Assembly (NCBI GenBank): GCA_964478415.1
Contig: CAYZII010000024.1
Coordinates: forward strand, 1-27,569
Length of the DNA: 27,569 bases
DNA from: Sulfuricystis sp964478415
GTDB taxonomy: Bacteria; Pseudomonadota; Gammaproteobacteria; Burkholderiales; Rhodocyclaceae
Reading direction: 5' to 3'
Position numbers and translations under genes: made by a program. The notes under the pieces are model-generated. The model had not been told where the DNA came from and ran no database searches. It worked only from the letters and a program-made list of their open reading frames with translations. Positions within the stretch are counted from its first letter, which is position 1; the number at the start of each line of letters is the position of its first letter. Shown piece after piece: positions 6,944 through 15,550 of the stretch.

Positions 6944-8117
6944 AAGTTTCCAGGTTCTCGTGCTCAACAATGTTTCGCCCACGGGCCTCAAGCGGCTCGG
7001 TGAGCGTTTCGTCTGCGCCAAGGAAATCGCTCAACCCGATGCGATCCTGCTGCGCTCGGCAGATCTACATAGTGTCGACATCCCACGTTCGGTGCTGGCA
7101 ATCGGTCGCGCCGGCTCGGGTACCAACAATATTCCGGTCGCGCAGATGAGCCGGCGCGGCGTGCCGGTGTTCAACGCTCCCGGGGCCAACGCCAACGCGG
7201 TCAAGGAACTGGTGATCGCCGGCATGCTGATGGCGGCGCGCAATCTGCCGGCGGCGCTGAAATTCATCGCCGCGCTCGATCCGAACGATGCCGAGATGGA
7301 AAAAAAGGTCGAGGCCGGCAAGAAAGCCTTTGCCGGCATCGAGCTGGCTGGTCACAGCCTGGGAATCGTCGGTCTAGGCAAGATCGGCTGCCTCGTCGCC
7401 GATGCTGGGGTCAAGCTCGGCATGCAGGTGATCGGCTTCGATCCGGAGATCACCGTTGATGCGGCGTGGAGCCTGCCTTCCCAGGTGAAGAAAGCGAATT
7501 CCCTCGCCGAGGTGCTGAAGAACAGTCATTTCGTGACGCTGCACGTGCCGCTCGTCGATGCGACACGCAAAATGATCGATGCCAATGCCTTGGCGCAGAT
7601 AAAACACGGTTCGGTGTTGCTCAATTTTTCCCGTGATGGTGTGGTCGATACAGCGGCGGTACTCGCGGCATTGGAGGCGAAGAGACTGTCTTACTACATC
7701 TGCGACTTCCCAACTGCCGAGATCAATCGTCACCCGCAAGTCGTTGCCTTGCCACATCTGGGCGCTTCGACGCGCGAAGCCGAGGAAAATTGCGCGATCA
7801 TGGTGGCCGATCAGGTGCGCGACTATCTGCTCGATGGCAACATTATGAATGCGGTGAATTTCCCGAACGTCGTGATGGCACGTGAATCGGCTTACCGCAT
7901 CGGCATTGCCAACGCTAACGTGCCGAACATGGTGGGGCAGATCACGGCGGCACTGGCCGGGGCCGGACTCAACATCCACAACATGGTCAACAAGTCGAAA
8001 AAGGATCTCGCCTATACCCTCGTGGATGTCGATAGCCCAGTGCCGGAAGCGGTTATCGGACAGATCGCACGCATCGACGGTGTGCTCGCCGTGCGTTACC
8101 TGCCGCAGGAGGGCTGA
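6936..8117 (+). CDS. serA: D-3-phosphoglycerate dehydrogenase
   Basis: A 393-residue NAD-dependent 2-hydroxyacid dehydrogenase catalysing the first step of serine synthesis. It has the Rossmann motif GIVGLGKIG (about residues 147-155), the catalytic arginine region LNFSRDGVVD and the catalytic histidine in LPHLGASTREAEEN. A C-terminal ACT domain (YRIGIANANVPNMVGQI onward, about residue 323) is the usual serine-feedback module. It lacks the extra intervening domain of the long SerA type. It sits between serC and pheA, overlapping serC by 8 bases and sharing one base with the pheA start. Confidence 0.93.
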   Translation: MAESFQVLVLNNVSPTGLKRLGERFVCAKEIAQPDAILLRSADLHSVDIPRSVLAIGRAGSGTNNIPVAQMSRRGVPVFNAPGANANAVKELVIAGMLMAARNLPAALKFIAALDPNDAEMEKKVEAGKKAFAGIELAGHSLGIVGLGKIGCLVADAGVKLGMQVIGFDPEITVDAAWSLPSQVKKANSLAEVLKNSHFVTLHVPLVDATRKMIDANALAQIKHGSVLLNFSRDGVVDTAAVLAALEAKRLSYYICDFPTAEINRHPQVVALPHLGASTREAEENCAIMVADQVRDYLLDGNIMNAVNFPNVVMARESAYRIGIANANVPNMVGQITAALAGAGLNIHNMVNKSKKDLAYTLVDVDSPVPEAVIGQIARIDGVLAVRYLPQEG

Positions 8118-9202
8118 TGGCCGGCAGCGAGCAGGAAGAACTCGACAAGCTGCGTGCCGGCATCGACCGGATCGATGACGAGGTTTTGCGCCTGCTCTCC
8201 GAACGCGCCCGGCTCGCCCAGCGTGTTGGCGAGATCAAGCACGGCAATCTCTATCGGCCCGAGCGCGAAGCACAAGTGTTGCGGCGCATCGCCGCCCTCA
8301 ATGCCGGGCCGCTGCCGGAAGCCGCCGTGCGCGCGATCTTCCGTGAGATCATGTCCGCCTGCCTGGCGCTCGAGCAGCCGCTGAAGGTCGCCTATTTTGG
8401 TCCGGCCGGCACCTTCACCGAATCGGCGGCAAAGAAGCATTTCGGTTCGGCGCCGAGCTTCATACCTTTTCTCACCATCGACGACGTGTTCCGTGCCGTC
8501 GAAGCCGGGCAGGCCGACTATGGTGTCGTGCCGATCGAGAACTCGACCGAAGGATCGGTCGGTCGCACCCTCGATCAGATGCTGATCTCGCCGCTGATGA
8601 TCTGTGGCGAGGTAAACCTGCGCATCCACCAGAACCTGATGTCGCGCGCCGAATCTCTCGACGGCGTGAAAAAACTCTATTCGCACGCTCAGTCGTTGGC
8701 GCAGTGTCACGAATGGCTCAACCGTAACCTCCCGAATCTGCCACGTGTGCCGGTGGCGAGCAACGCGGAGGCCGCGCGCCTGGCGGCTGAGGATGCAGAA
8801 TCCTGCGCCATCGCCGGCGAGGCGGCGGCGCGCCTATACGATCTGAACATCCTGGCCGCGAACATCGAGGACGATCCAAACAACACGACGCGTTTCGTCG
8901 TCCTTGCCACCCATGATGCCGGCCCTTCCGGCAACGACAAAACCTCGTTCGTCTGTTCGGCGCAGAACAAACCGGGTGCCGTGCATGACCTGCTCACGCC
9001 ACTCAAGGAACACGGCGTCTCGATGTCGCGCTTCGAATCGCGCCCGGCGCGCGGTTTCGGCAACAGCCGCTGGGAATACGTGTTCTTCATTGACATCGAA
9101 GGCCATCGCAACGAGCCGCACGTGCGCGCCGCCTTCGAAGATCTGAAAAACTGCGTCGGATTCCTCAAGGAGCTCGGCTCATATCCACGTGCGGAGAATT
9201 GA
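8117..9202 (+). CDS. pheA: bifunctional chorismate mutase/prephenate dehydratase (P-protein)
   Basis: A 361-residue three-domain protein of phenylalanine synthesis. Residues 1-90 or so are an AroQ chorismate mutase helix bundle (LRAGIDRIDDEVLRLLSERA, YRPEREAQVLRRI). The prephenate dehydratase follows from about 93 (VAYFGPAGTFTESAA) with the catalytic TRF in NNTTRFVVL. The C-terminal ACT domain carries the phenylalanine-binding ESRP (SRFESRPARG); the partner GALV motif is changed to GAVH. A strong ribosome binding site (GGAGGG) precedes the ATG, which overlaps the serA stop as TGATG. Confidence 0.96.
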   Translation: MAGSEQEELDKLRAGIDRIDDEVLRLLSERARLAQRVGEIKHGNLYRPEREAQVLRRIAALNAGPLPEAAVRAIFREIMSACLALEQPLKVAYFGPAGTFTESAAKKHFGSAPSFIPFLTIDDVFRAVEAGQADYGVVPIENSTEGSVGRTLDQMLISPLMICGEVNLRIHQNLMSRAESLDGVKKLYSHAQSLAQCHEWLNRNLPNLPRVPVASNAEAARLAAEDAESCAIAGEAAARLYDLNILAANIEDDPNNTTRFVVLATHDAGPSGNDKTSFVCSAQNKPGAVHDLLTPLKEHGVSMSRFESRPARGFGNSRWEYVFFIDIEGHRNEPHVRAAFEDLKNCVGFLKELGSYPRAEN

Positions 9203-10354
9203 ATGGCTCTAATCGATACTGCACTTTCCTATGTGCGTGCCATCTCCCCTTATGTGCCGGGCAAACCGATCACCGAACTCGCCCGCGAGCTGGGGCTGGC
9301 ACTCGATAACATCGTCAAGCTGGCTTCCAATGAGAACCCGCTCGGCATGAGTCCGAAGGCGCGGGCGGCGGTGGCTGCGGCTCTCGACGGTCTGGCACGT
9401 TATCCGGACCAGTTCGAGCTGATCGCCAAACTTGCCGAGCGTCTTGGCGTCGCGCAAAGCCAGATCGTCCTCGGCAATGGCTCGAACGACGTGCTCGATC
9501 TCGCCGCGCGCGTCTTCCTCGCCCCTGGCCGTTCGGCAGTGTTTGCCGAGCATGCGTTCGCCGTCTATCCGCTGGCAACGCTCTCCACCGGTGCGGAATG
9601 TATCGTCGTCCCGGCCAAGCATTACGGCCATGACTTGGCGGCGATGAAGGCCGCGATCCGTGCTGATACGCGTGTGGTCTGGATCGCCAACCCGAACAAT
9701 CCGACCGGCACCTTCCTGCCGTATCCGGAGCTGCGAAACTTCCTCGCGCAGGTGCCCGGCGACGTCGCGGTGGTGCTCGATGAGGCCTACAACGAATATT
9801 TGCCGCCCACCGAGCGCGTCGATACCATCGCCTGGCTCAGGGATTTCCCGAACCTGATTCTCACGCGCACGTTCTCGAAGATCTACGGTCTGGCAGGCTT
9901 GCGCGTGGGCTTCGCGGTGGCGGCACCGGAGATCGCCGATTTGATGAACCGCGTACGCCAGCCGTTCAACGTCAATAACCTCGCCATTGCCGCGGCTGCG
10001 GCAGCCCTCGACGACCATCTTTTCGTTGCCGAGAGCTATGCACGGAATCGTCGCGGCATGGAACAGATCGTCGCCGGCCTCAAGCGCCTTGGCCTCGAAC
10101 ACATTCCTTCACACGGCAATTTCGTCACCTTCGCCGTGCCCGACGCGGCGGCCGTCAACCGAAAACTGCTCGCGCAGGGTGTCATCGTGCGTCCGCTCGG
10201 CGGTTATGGCATGCCGCATCACTTGCGTGTGACGATCGGCCTCGAGAGCGAAAACGCCCGTTTTCTCGCAGCGCTGGAAAACGCAGTTTCGGCGCAGGCT
10301 AACGTCGGCATAGCCGACGTTAAGCAAAGCGTCCGTAGCCAGAAATCGCTCTGA
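9203..10354 (+). CDS. hisC: histidinol-phosphate aminotransferase with repeat-derived C-terminal tail
   Basis: A 383-residue class I/II PLP aminotransferase. Within this aromatic amino acid cluster it may act on aromatic 2-oxo acids as well as imidazole-acetol phosphate; sequence alone cannot separate these. Motifs are ASNENPLG (41-48), NPNNPTG (163-169), DEAYNEY (193-199) and the PLP lysine in TFSKIYGLAG (K226). The fold should end near residue 357. The remaining 25 residues or so are translated from a 63-base hairpin repeat at 10278-10340 that is noncoding elsewhere in the window. The ATG follows the pheA stop directly and has CGGAG upstream. The stop overlaps the tyrA start (TGATG). Confidence 0.94.
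   Translation: MALIDTALSYVRAISPYVPGKPITELARELGLALDNIVKLASNENPLGMSPKARAAVAAALDGLARYPDQFELIAKLAERLGVAQSQIVLGNGSNDVLDLAARVFLAPGRSAVFAEHAFAVYPLATLSTGAECIVVPAKHYGHDLAAMKAAIRADTRVVWIANPNNPTGTFLPYPELRNFLAQVPGDVAVVLDEAYNEYLPPTERVDTIAWLRDFPNLILTRTFSKIYGLAGLRVGFAVAAPEIADLMNRVRQPFNVNNLAIAAAAAALDDHLFVAESYARNRRGMEQIVAGLKRLGLEHIPSHGNFVTFAVPDAAAVNRKLLAQGVIVRPLGGYGMPHHLRVTIGLESENARFLAALENAVSAQANVGIADVKQSVRSQKSL
10278..10340 (+). repeat. dispersed hairpin repeat, 63-base short type, inside the hisC coding end
   Basis: The unit has the same start (AAAACGCAGTTTCGGCG) and end (AGCC) as the copies at the window edges, and 54 of 63 positions match the unit at 882-944 by hand count. The central stem AACGTCGGC (10301-10309) / GCCGACGTT (10313-10321) is a perfect 9 base pairs with loop ATA. 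It is translated in frame as the last 25 or so residues of HisC and lies 13 bases before the tyrA start. Confidence 0.85.
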
Positions 10355-11244
10355 TGGCTGGCAAGGTCGTCGTCTGCGGTGTCGGTCTGATCGGAGGCTC
10401 GTTTGCGCTGGCGATAAAGTCGGCGCTGGCGGGACGGCACGATTGCCCCTGCATCGTCGGCATCGGGCGCAGCCGGGCAACCCTCGCAGAGGCGTTGCGG
10501 CTGGGTGTCATCGACGAAATTGGCGGCGACTGGGCGAGCGCTTTGCAAGGCGCTGATCTGGTCCTGCTCGGCTTGCCGGTGGGCCAGATGGCGCCAGTGA
10601 TGCAGGCGATCGCTCCTCACTTGCAGCCCGGCACGCTGGTCACCGATGCCGGCAGCACGAAGAGTGACGTGATTGCGTCGGCGCGGGTGGCGTTTGGTGA
10701 GAAGATCGCCCAGTTCATTCCTGGCCATCCGATTGCCGGCGCCGAAAAGAGCGGCGTTTCCGCCGCAAAAGCCGATCTTTTTCTTGGCAAGCGCGTCGTC
10801 CTGACACCATTGCCGGAAAACCGGCCTGAAGACGTGGCGACAATTCGCAAGGTCTGGGAACTGTGTGGCGCGAAAGTCTGCGAGCTTGCCCCCGCTGACC
10901 ACGACCGCGTGCTTGCCGCCGTGAGCCATCTGCCGCATCTGATCGCGTTCGCACTGGTCCATGACCTCGCTCAGCGTGACAATGCCGATCAACTGTTTTC
11001 CTTCGCCGCGAGCGGCTTCCGTGATTTCACGCGCATCGCCAGCAGCCATCCTGAAATGTGGCGCGACATCTGCATCGCCAATCGCCATGCGCTGCTGAAT
11101 GAAGTCGATGCCTTCCTCGTCGAGCTGGTGAAGACGCGCGTGCTGCTCGCCAGCGCCGACAGCGCCGGACTGGAACGGCTGTTCGCATCAGCCCGAGCGC
11201 GGCGTGAGGCCTGGCTGGAAACGCAGCAACCGTTGGACGGATGA
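10354..11244 (+). CDS. tyrA: prephenate (or arogenate) dehydrogenase
   Basis: A 296-residue NAD(P)-dependent dehydrogenase that oxidatively decarboxylates prephenate or arogenate in tyrosine synthesis. The N-terminal dinucleotide motif is VCGVGLIGGSFAL, followed by TDAGSTKSD, the catalytic histidine in GHPIAGAEKSG, and AAVSHLPHLIAFAL. It is a stand-alone enzyme without the chorismate mutase domain of the enterobacterial T-protein, as is usual in betaproteobacteria. No Shine-Dalgarno sequence is visible; the space is occupied by the hairpin repeat at the end of hisC, so translation is probably coupled through the TGATG overlap. Confidence 0.94.
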   Translation: MAGKVVVCGVGLIGGSFALAIKSALAGRHDCPCIVGIGRSRATLAEALRLGVIDEIGGDWASALQGADLVLLGLPVGQMAPVMQAIAPHLQPGTLVTDAGSTKSDVIASARVAFGEKIAQFIPGHPIAGAEKSGVSAAKADLFLGKRVVLTPLPENRPEDVATIRKVWELCGAKVCELAPADHDRVLAAVSHLPHLIAFALVHDLAQRDNADQLFSFAASGFRDFTRIASSHPEMWRDICIANRHALLNEVDAFLVELVKTRVLLASADSAGLERLFASARARREAWLETQQPLDG

Positions 11245-13214
11245 TGAATTACCTCGATCTGCCTCCCCTTACGCGCGCCGCGGGCAGCGCGAAACTGCCT
11301 GGGTCGAAGAGCATCTCGAACCGTATGCTGCTCCTGGCGGCGCTAGCCGAGGGCGTCACGGAGATCCGCGACCTGCTCGATTCGGACGATACGCGCGTGA
11401 TGCTCGCCGCGCTCGCCGCGCTCGGGGTCGGTCTGGAAGCGCAAGGGGAGAACTGCTGGCGCGTGCGCGGTGTCGGCGGGGCGTTCCCGGTCAAGCAGGG
11501 CGAACTGTTCCTCGGCAATGCCGGCACGGCGTTCCGCCCATTGACGGCAGCCCTGGCGCTCAGTGGGGGGCATTATCGGCTTTCTGGCGTGCCGCGCATG
11601 CACGAGCGTCCGATCGGTGATCTGGTCGATGGCTTGCGCCAGATCGGCTGCGACGTGCGCTACCTCGGCAATGACGGATTCCCGCCGCTGGAAATCTTCC
11701 CGGCAGAGGTCAAGCTCACGACGCCGATCAAGCTGCGCGGTGATGTTTCTTCGCAGTTCCTCACCGCACTGTTGCTGGCACTGCCGCTTGCGGGTGAGAC
11801 AGCAACAATAGAACTGACCACCGAGCTCATCTCCAAACCCTACGTCGAGATCACGCTGAATTTGCTGGCGCGTTTCGGCATCATGGTCGAGCGCGAAGGC
11901 TGGCAGCGTTTCACGATCCCGGGGGGGCAAAGTTATCGGAGTCCAGGCACGCTGCACGTCGAGGGCGATGCCTCGGCGGCGTCCTACTTCCTCGCCGCCG
12001 GGGCCATCGGTGGCGGTCCGGTGCGTGTCGAAGGTGTGGGAAAAAACAGCCTCCAGGGCGACGTGCGTTTTGCTGATGCGTTGGCCAGCCTGGGGGCGCG
12101 GATCGTCTGGGGCGAGAACTGGATCGAAGCAAGCGCCCCGGCGAGCGGCAGGCTCAAGGCCTTCGACCTCGACCTGAACCAGATTCCGGATGCGGCAATG
12201 ACGCTCGCCGTCGTCGCACTGTTTACTGATGGACCCTGCACCTTGCGCAACATCGGTTCCTGGCGCGTTAAGGAAACCGACCGCATCGCGGCGATGGCGA
12301 CTGAACTGCGCAAACTCGGCGCGACAGTAGAGGAAGGAGCGAACTGGCTTGCCGTGTCGCCAGCGCCGACTTTGCAACCGCATGCGGTGATCGATACCTA
12401 TGATGACCACCGTATGGCGATGTGTTTTTCACTCGTGGCATTGGGTGGGGTGCCGATACGGATCAACGATCCGGATTGCGTGGCCAAGACCTTTCCCCAT
12501 TATTTCGATGCCTTCGCCCGGATTGCGGCGCCGGTGATCGCAATCGACGGCCCGTCGGCGTCAGGCAAAGGCACGGTGGCGCAGCGCGTCGCCAAACGGC
12601 TTGGCTTCCATTTCCTCGACAGCGGGGCGTTGTATCGTCTGACTGCGCTGGCGGCGATGGAAGCGCAGTTGCCGTTGGATGACGAGGCGCAGGTGGCGGC
12701 GGTCGCAAGCAGGCTGCCGGTGGAATTCCGCGAGGAAAAAATCTTCCTCTCCGGCGAGGACGTGACCGAGGCGATCCGTAGCGAGGCCGTCGGCCAGGGC
12801 GCCTCACAGATCGCAGCATTACCGGCCGTGCGGGCCGCGTTACTGGAACGCCAGCGCGCCTTTCGCCGCTTTCCCGGCCTCGTCGCGGATGGTCGCGACA
12901 TGGGCTCGGTGGTGTTTCCGGACGCCGCCGTCAAGGTGTTTTTGACCGCCTCGGCCCAGGCGCGTGCCGAAAGGCGTTATAAGCAGTTGATCGAGAAAGG
13001 AATGCCTGCTAACATGCATCCCCTTTTGCAGGATATCGCGCGCGATCTCGCAGAACGGGACGCTCGCGATGCCGCAAGAAGCGTTGCACCCTTGAAACAA
13101 TGCGCCGATGCCGATCTGGTGGATACCACGCATTTGAACATCGACGAAGCCGTGGCAGCGGTGATGGACAGCGTCCGTCGCCGCCTGCCGTTCCTCAACC
13201 CACCCGTCATCTGA
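11241..13214 (+). CDS. aroA-cmk: fused 3-phosphoshikimate 1-carboxyvinyltransferase / cytidylate kinase
   Basis: A single 657-residue frame joins two enzymes. Residues 1-428 or so are class I EPSP synthase: LPGSKSISNRMLLLAALAEG, LGNAGTAFRPL, DVSSQFLTALLLA, EGDASAASYF, WRVKETDRIAAMA and DTYDDHRMAMCFS. From about residue 431 cytidylate kinase follows: P-loop GPSASGKGT (437-445), SGALYR, DGRDMGSVVFPDA and the lid RDARDAARSVAPL. The join (FARIAAPVIAIDG) has almost no linker and no internal ATG or Shine-Dalgarno sequence, so two polypeptides are unlikely. Separate aroA and cmk genes adjoin rpsA in many relatives; fusions of this pair are known in some betaproteobacteria. It may start at 11241 or 11244 (tandem ATGs overlapping the tyrA stop). 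Confidence 0.95.
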   Translation: MMNYLDLPPLTRAAGSAKLPGSKSISNRMLLLAALAEGVTEIRDLLDSDDTRVMLAALAALGVGLEAQGENCWRVRGVGGAFPVKQGELFLGNAGTAFRPLTAALALSGGHYRLSGVPRMHERPIGDLVDGLRQIGCDVRYLGNDGFPPLEIFPAEVKLTTPIKLRGDVSSQFLTALLLALPLAGETATIELTTELISKPYVEITLNLLARFGIMVEREGWQRFTIPGGQSYRSPGTLHVEGDASAASYFLAAGAIGGGPVRVEGVGKNSLQGDVRFADALASLGARIVWGENWIEASAPASGRLKAFDLDLNQIPDAAMTLAVVALFTDGPCTLRNIGSWRVKETDRIAAMATELRKLGATVEEGANWLAVSPAPTLQPHAVIDTYDDHRMAMCFSLVALGGVPIRINDPDCVAKTFPHYFDAFARIAAPVIAIDGPSASGKGTVAQRVAKRLGFHFLDSGALYRLTALAAMEAQLPLDDEAQVAAVASRLPVEFREEKIFLSGEDVTEAIRSEAVGQGASQIAALPAVRAALLERQRAFRRFPGLVADGRDMGSVVFPDAAVKVFLTASAQARAERRYKQLIEKGMPANMHPLLQDIARDLAERDARDAARSVAPLKQCADADLVDTTHLNIDEAVAAVMDSVRRRLPFLNPPVI

Positions 13215-13242
13215 CGGACTTTTCCCATCAACCTTCAACCCT

Positions 13243-14952
13243 ATGTCTGCTACTGCTGCTGCCGTGAATCCTGCCAACGAATCGTTTGCCGCCCTGTTCG
13301 AAGAAAGCCTCTCGCGCAAGGAAATGCGCGCCGGGGAAGTCATCACGGCCGAGGTCGTTCGTGTCGATCTTAATTTCGTGGTCGTCAACGCGGGCCTCAA
13401 ATCCGAATCCTACATTCCGGTCGAGGAATTCAAGAACGACCGTGGAGAAATCGAAGTCAAGCCCGGCGATTTCGTCCAGGTGGCCATCGAGATGCTCGAG
13501 GATGGCTATGGCGAGACCCGTTTGAGCCGCGAGAAAGCCAAGCGCATCGCCGCCTGGAATGATCTCGAACGGGCGATGAACGAGGGCAGCATCATCAAGG
13601 GATTGATTACCGGCAAGGTCAAGGGGGGGCTGACCGTGATGACCAACGGCATCCGCGCCTTCCTGCCAGGCTCGCTGGTCGATATCCGTCCGGTCAAGGA
13701 CACCACGCCGTTCGAAGGCAAGGAATTCGAATTCAAGGTCATCAAGCTCGATCGCAAGCGCAACAATGTCGTGCTGTCGCGCCGCGCCGTGCTCGAAGAG
13801 ACGATGGGTGAGGAGCGTCAGAAGCTGCTGGAAACTCTCCAGGAAGGTGCGATCGTCAAGGGCATCGTCAAGAACATCACAGAATACGGCGCCTTCGTCG
13901 ATCTGGGCGGCATCGACGGCCTGCTGCACATCACCGACCTGGCCTGGCGGCGCGTGCGTCATCCATCCGAAGTGCTCAACGTCGGCGACGAAGTCACCGC
14001 GAAGGTGCTCAAGTTCGACCAGGAAAAGAATCGTGTCAGCCTGGGGCTGAAGCAGCTCGGCGAAGATCCGTGGATCGGCATCGCGCGCCGTTATCCGGCC
14101 GGCACACGTCTGTTCGGCAAGGTGACCAATCTCACCGACTATGGTGCCTTCGTCGAAATCGAACCAGGCATCGAAGGCCTGGTGCATGTGTCCGAGATGG
14201 ACTGGACCAACAAGAACATCCATCCATCGAAGGTTGTCCAGCTCGGCGACGAGGTCGAAGTGATGATCCTCGAAATCGACGAGGAACGCCGTCGCATTTC
14301 CCTGGGCATGAAGCAGTGCAAGCCCAACCCCTGGGAAGAGTTCGCGATGAACCACAAGAAGGGCGACAAGGTGAAGGGGGCGATCAAGTCGATCACCGAC
14401 TTCGGCATCTTCATCGGCCTGGAGGGGGGTATCGACGGCCTGGTGCATCTTTCCGACCTGTCGTGGTCGCTGCCAGGCGAGACCGCCAAGCAGAACTACA
14501 AGAAGGGTGACGAGGTCGAGGCCGTGGTGCTGTCGATCGATGTCGAGAAGGAGCGCATCTCTCTTGGCATCAAGCAGCTCGATGGTGATCCCTTCACCAG
14601 TTTCATCGCCACGCACGACAAGAACAGCCTGGTTACCGGCACGGTCAAGAGCGTGGATGCCAAGGGTGCCGTGATCGACCTGGGTGGAGATGTCGAGGGT
14701 TACCTGCGTGCTGCCGAATTTTCGCGTGAGCGCATCGAGGATCTGTCCCAGCATCTGAAGGTCGGCGACACGGTCGAAGCGATGATCATCAATGTCGATC
14801 GCAAATCGCGTTCGATCAACCTGTCGGTCAAGGCCAAGGAGCAGGCCGAGCAGGTGGAGGCAATGCAGAAGCTTTCGGCAGAATCGGCAGCGGCGGCGAC
14901 CGGCACCACCAATCTCGGTGCCTTGCTGAAGGCCAAGCTCAATCAGCAATAA
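13243..14952 (+). CDS. rpsA: 30S ribosomal protein S1
   Basis: A 569-residue RNA-binding protein that brings mRNA to the 30S subunit. Six S1 (OB-fold) repeats can be read, the later four being the most similar to each other (for example ITEYGAFVDLGGIDGLLHITDLAW, LTDYGAFVEIEPGIEGLVHVSEMDW and ITDFGIFIGLEGGIDGLVHLSDLSW regions). Length fits the usual 550-570. The 28-base gap after cmk contains no Shine-Dalgarno sequence, in line with enterobacterial rpsA, whose leader works without one and allows autogenous control. ihfB follows after 9 bases. Confidence 0.97.
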   Translation: MSATAAAVNPANESFAALFEESLSRKEMRAGEVITAEVVRVDLNFVVVNAGLKSESYIPVEEFKNDRGEIEVKPGDFVQVAIEMLEDGYGETRLSREKAKRIAAWNDLERAMNEGSIIKGLITGKVKGGLTVMTNGIRAFLPGSLVDIRPVKDTTPFEGKEFEFKVIKLDRKRNNVVLSRRAVLEETMGEERQKLLETLQEGAIVKGIVKNITEYGAFVDLGGIDGLLHITDLAWRRVRHPSEVLNVGDEVTAKVLKFDQEKNRVSLGLKQLGEDPWIGIARRYPAGTRLFGKVTNLTDYGAFVEIEPGIEGLVHVSEMDWTNKNIHPSKVVQLGDEVEVMILEIDEERRRISLGMKQCKPNPWEEFAMNHKKGDKVKGAIKSITDFGIFIGLEGGIDGLVHLSDLSWSLPGETAKQNYKKGDEVEAVVLSIDVEKERISLGIKQLDGDPFTSFIATHDKNSLVTGTVKSVDAKGAVIDLGGDVEGYLRAAEFSRERIEDLSQHLKVGDTVEAMIINVDRKSRSINLSVKAKEQAEQVEAMQKLSAESAAAATGTTNLGALLKAKLNQQ

Positions 14953-14961
14953 GCCGGGATC

Positions 14962-15249
14962 ATGACCAAATCCGAGTTGATAGCCCGGCTGGCGCAGCGT
15001 TTTCCGCAGCTAGTGGCGAAGGATGCGGATCTGTCCGTCAATGTGATCCTCGATGCGCTCGCCCAGAGCCTTGCCAAGGGGGAGCGCATCGAGATCCGTG
15101 GTTTCGGCAGTTTTTCGCTTAACTACCGCCCGCCGCGCATCGGCCGCAACCCGAAGTCTGGAGCCAAAGTCGAAGTGCCGGCCAAGTACGTGCCACACTT
15201 CAAGGCGGGAAAGGAGTTGCGCGAGCGCGTCGATCAGGCGGCCAAATAA
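14962..15249 (+). CDS. ihfB: integration host factor subunit beta
   Basis: A 95-residue DNA-bending protein of the HU/IHF family that pairs with IHF-alpha. It shows the beta-arm signature GFGSFSLNYRPPRIGRNPKSG with the intercalating proline (P64) and the C-terminal helix KAGKELRERV. The MTKSELI start and the position after rpsA identify it as the beta subunit rather than HU or IHF-alpha. Only a weak ribosome binding site is present. Confidence 0.96.
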   Translation: MTKSELIARLAQRFPQLVAKDADLSVNVILDALAQSLAKGERIEIRGFGSFSLNYRPPRIGRNPKSGAKVEVPAKYVPHFKAGKELRERVDQAAK

Positions 15250-15258
15250 GCGAAACCG

Positions 15259-15546
15259 ATGAACGCGCTGCTCTGGATCCTGCGCGCTATCCTGTTCGTC
15301 GTCCTGCTCGGACTGGCGATCAAGAATGGCGAGGATGTGGAGCTCCGTTTCTACTTCGATACCGTCTGGCGCGTGCCGTTGTCGTTGGCGTTACTTGCTG
15401 CCCTAGCGCTCGGGGTGCTGCTCGGCCTCGTGGCGCTGCTGCCGCAGGTGATCCGCCTGCGGCGCAGGGTCGGGCGTCTCGAAAAGGCGGCGAAGAAGCT
15501 GCCGTCGCAACCGAACACCTCCTTCGCAGACCGATCGGAACGTTGA
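15259..15546 (+). CDS. lapA: lipopolysaccharide assembly protein LapA (DUF1049)
   Basis: A 95-residue inner-membrane protein with two hydrophobic segments (about residues 4-20 and 41-65) separated by a short loop (VELRFYFDTVWRVPLSLAL), then a basic cytoplasmic tail (RLRRRVGRLEKAAKK). This is the LapA/YciS layout. In E. coli LapA works with LapB in controlling LPS synthesis. It is followed after 4 bases by lapB. Confidence 0.88.
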   Translation: MNALLWILRAILFVVLLGLAIKNGEDVELRFYFDTVWRVPLSLALLAALALGVLLGLVALLPQVIRLRRRVGRLEKAAKKLPSQPNTSFADRSER

Positions 15547-15550
15547 CAGC

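Noticed and set aside
12500..12545. aroA/cmk fusion as a frameshift or sequencing error
   Set aside because: The frame runs through without a disturbed motif on either side and similar fusions are known, so a real fusion is more likely.
13228..14949. A 573-residue open frame on the minus strand exactly opposite rpsA
   Set aside because: It mirrors the rpsA frame; GC-rich codon choice and the repeated S1 sequence keep the complementary frame free of stops. It shows no family motif and no ribosome binding site.
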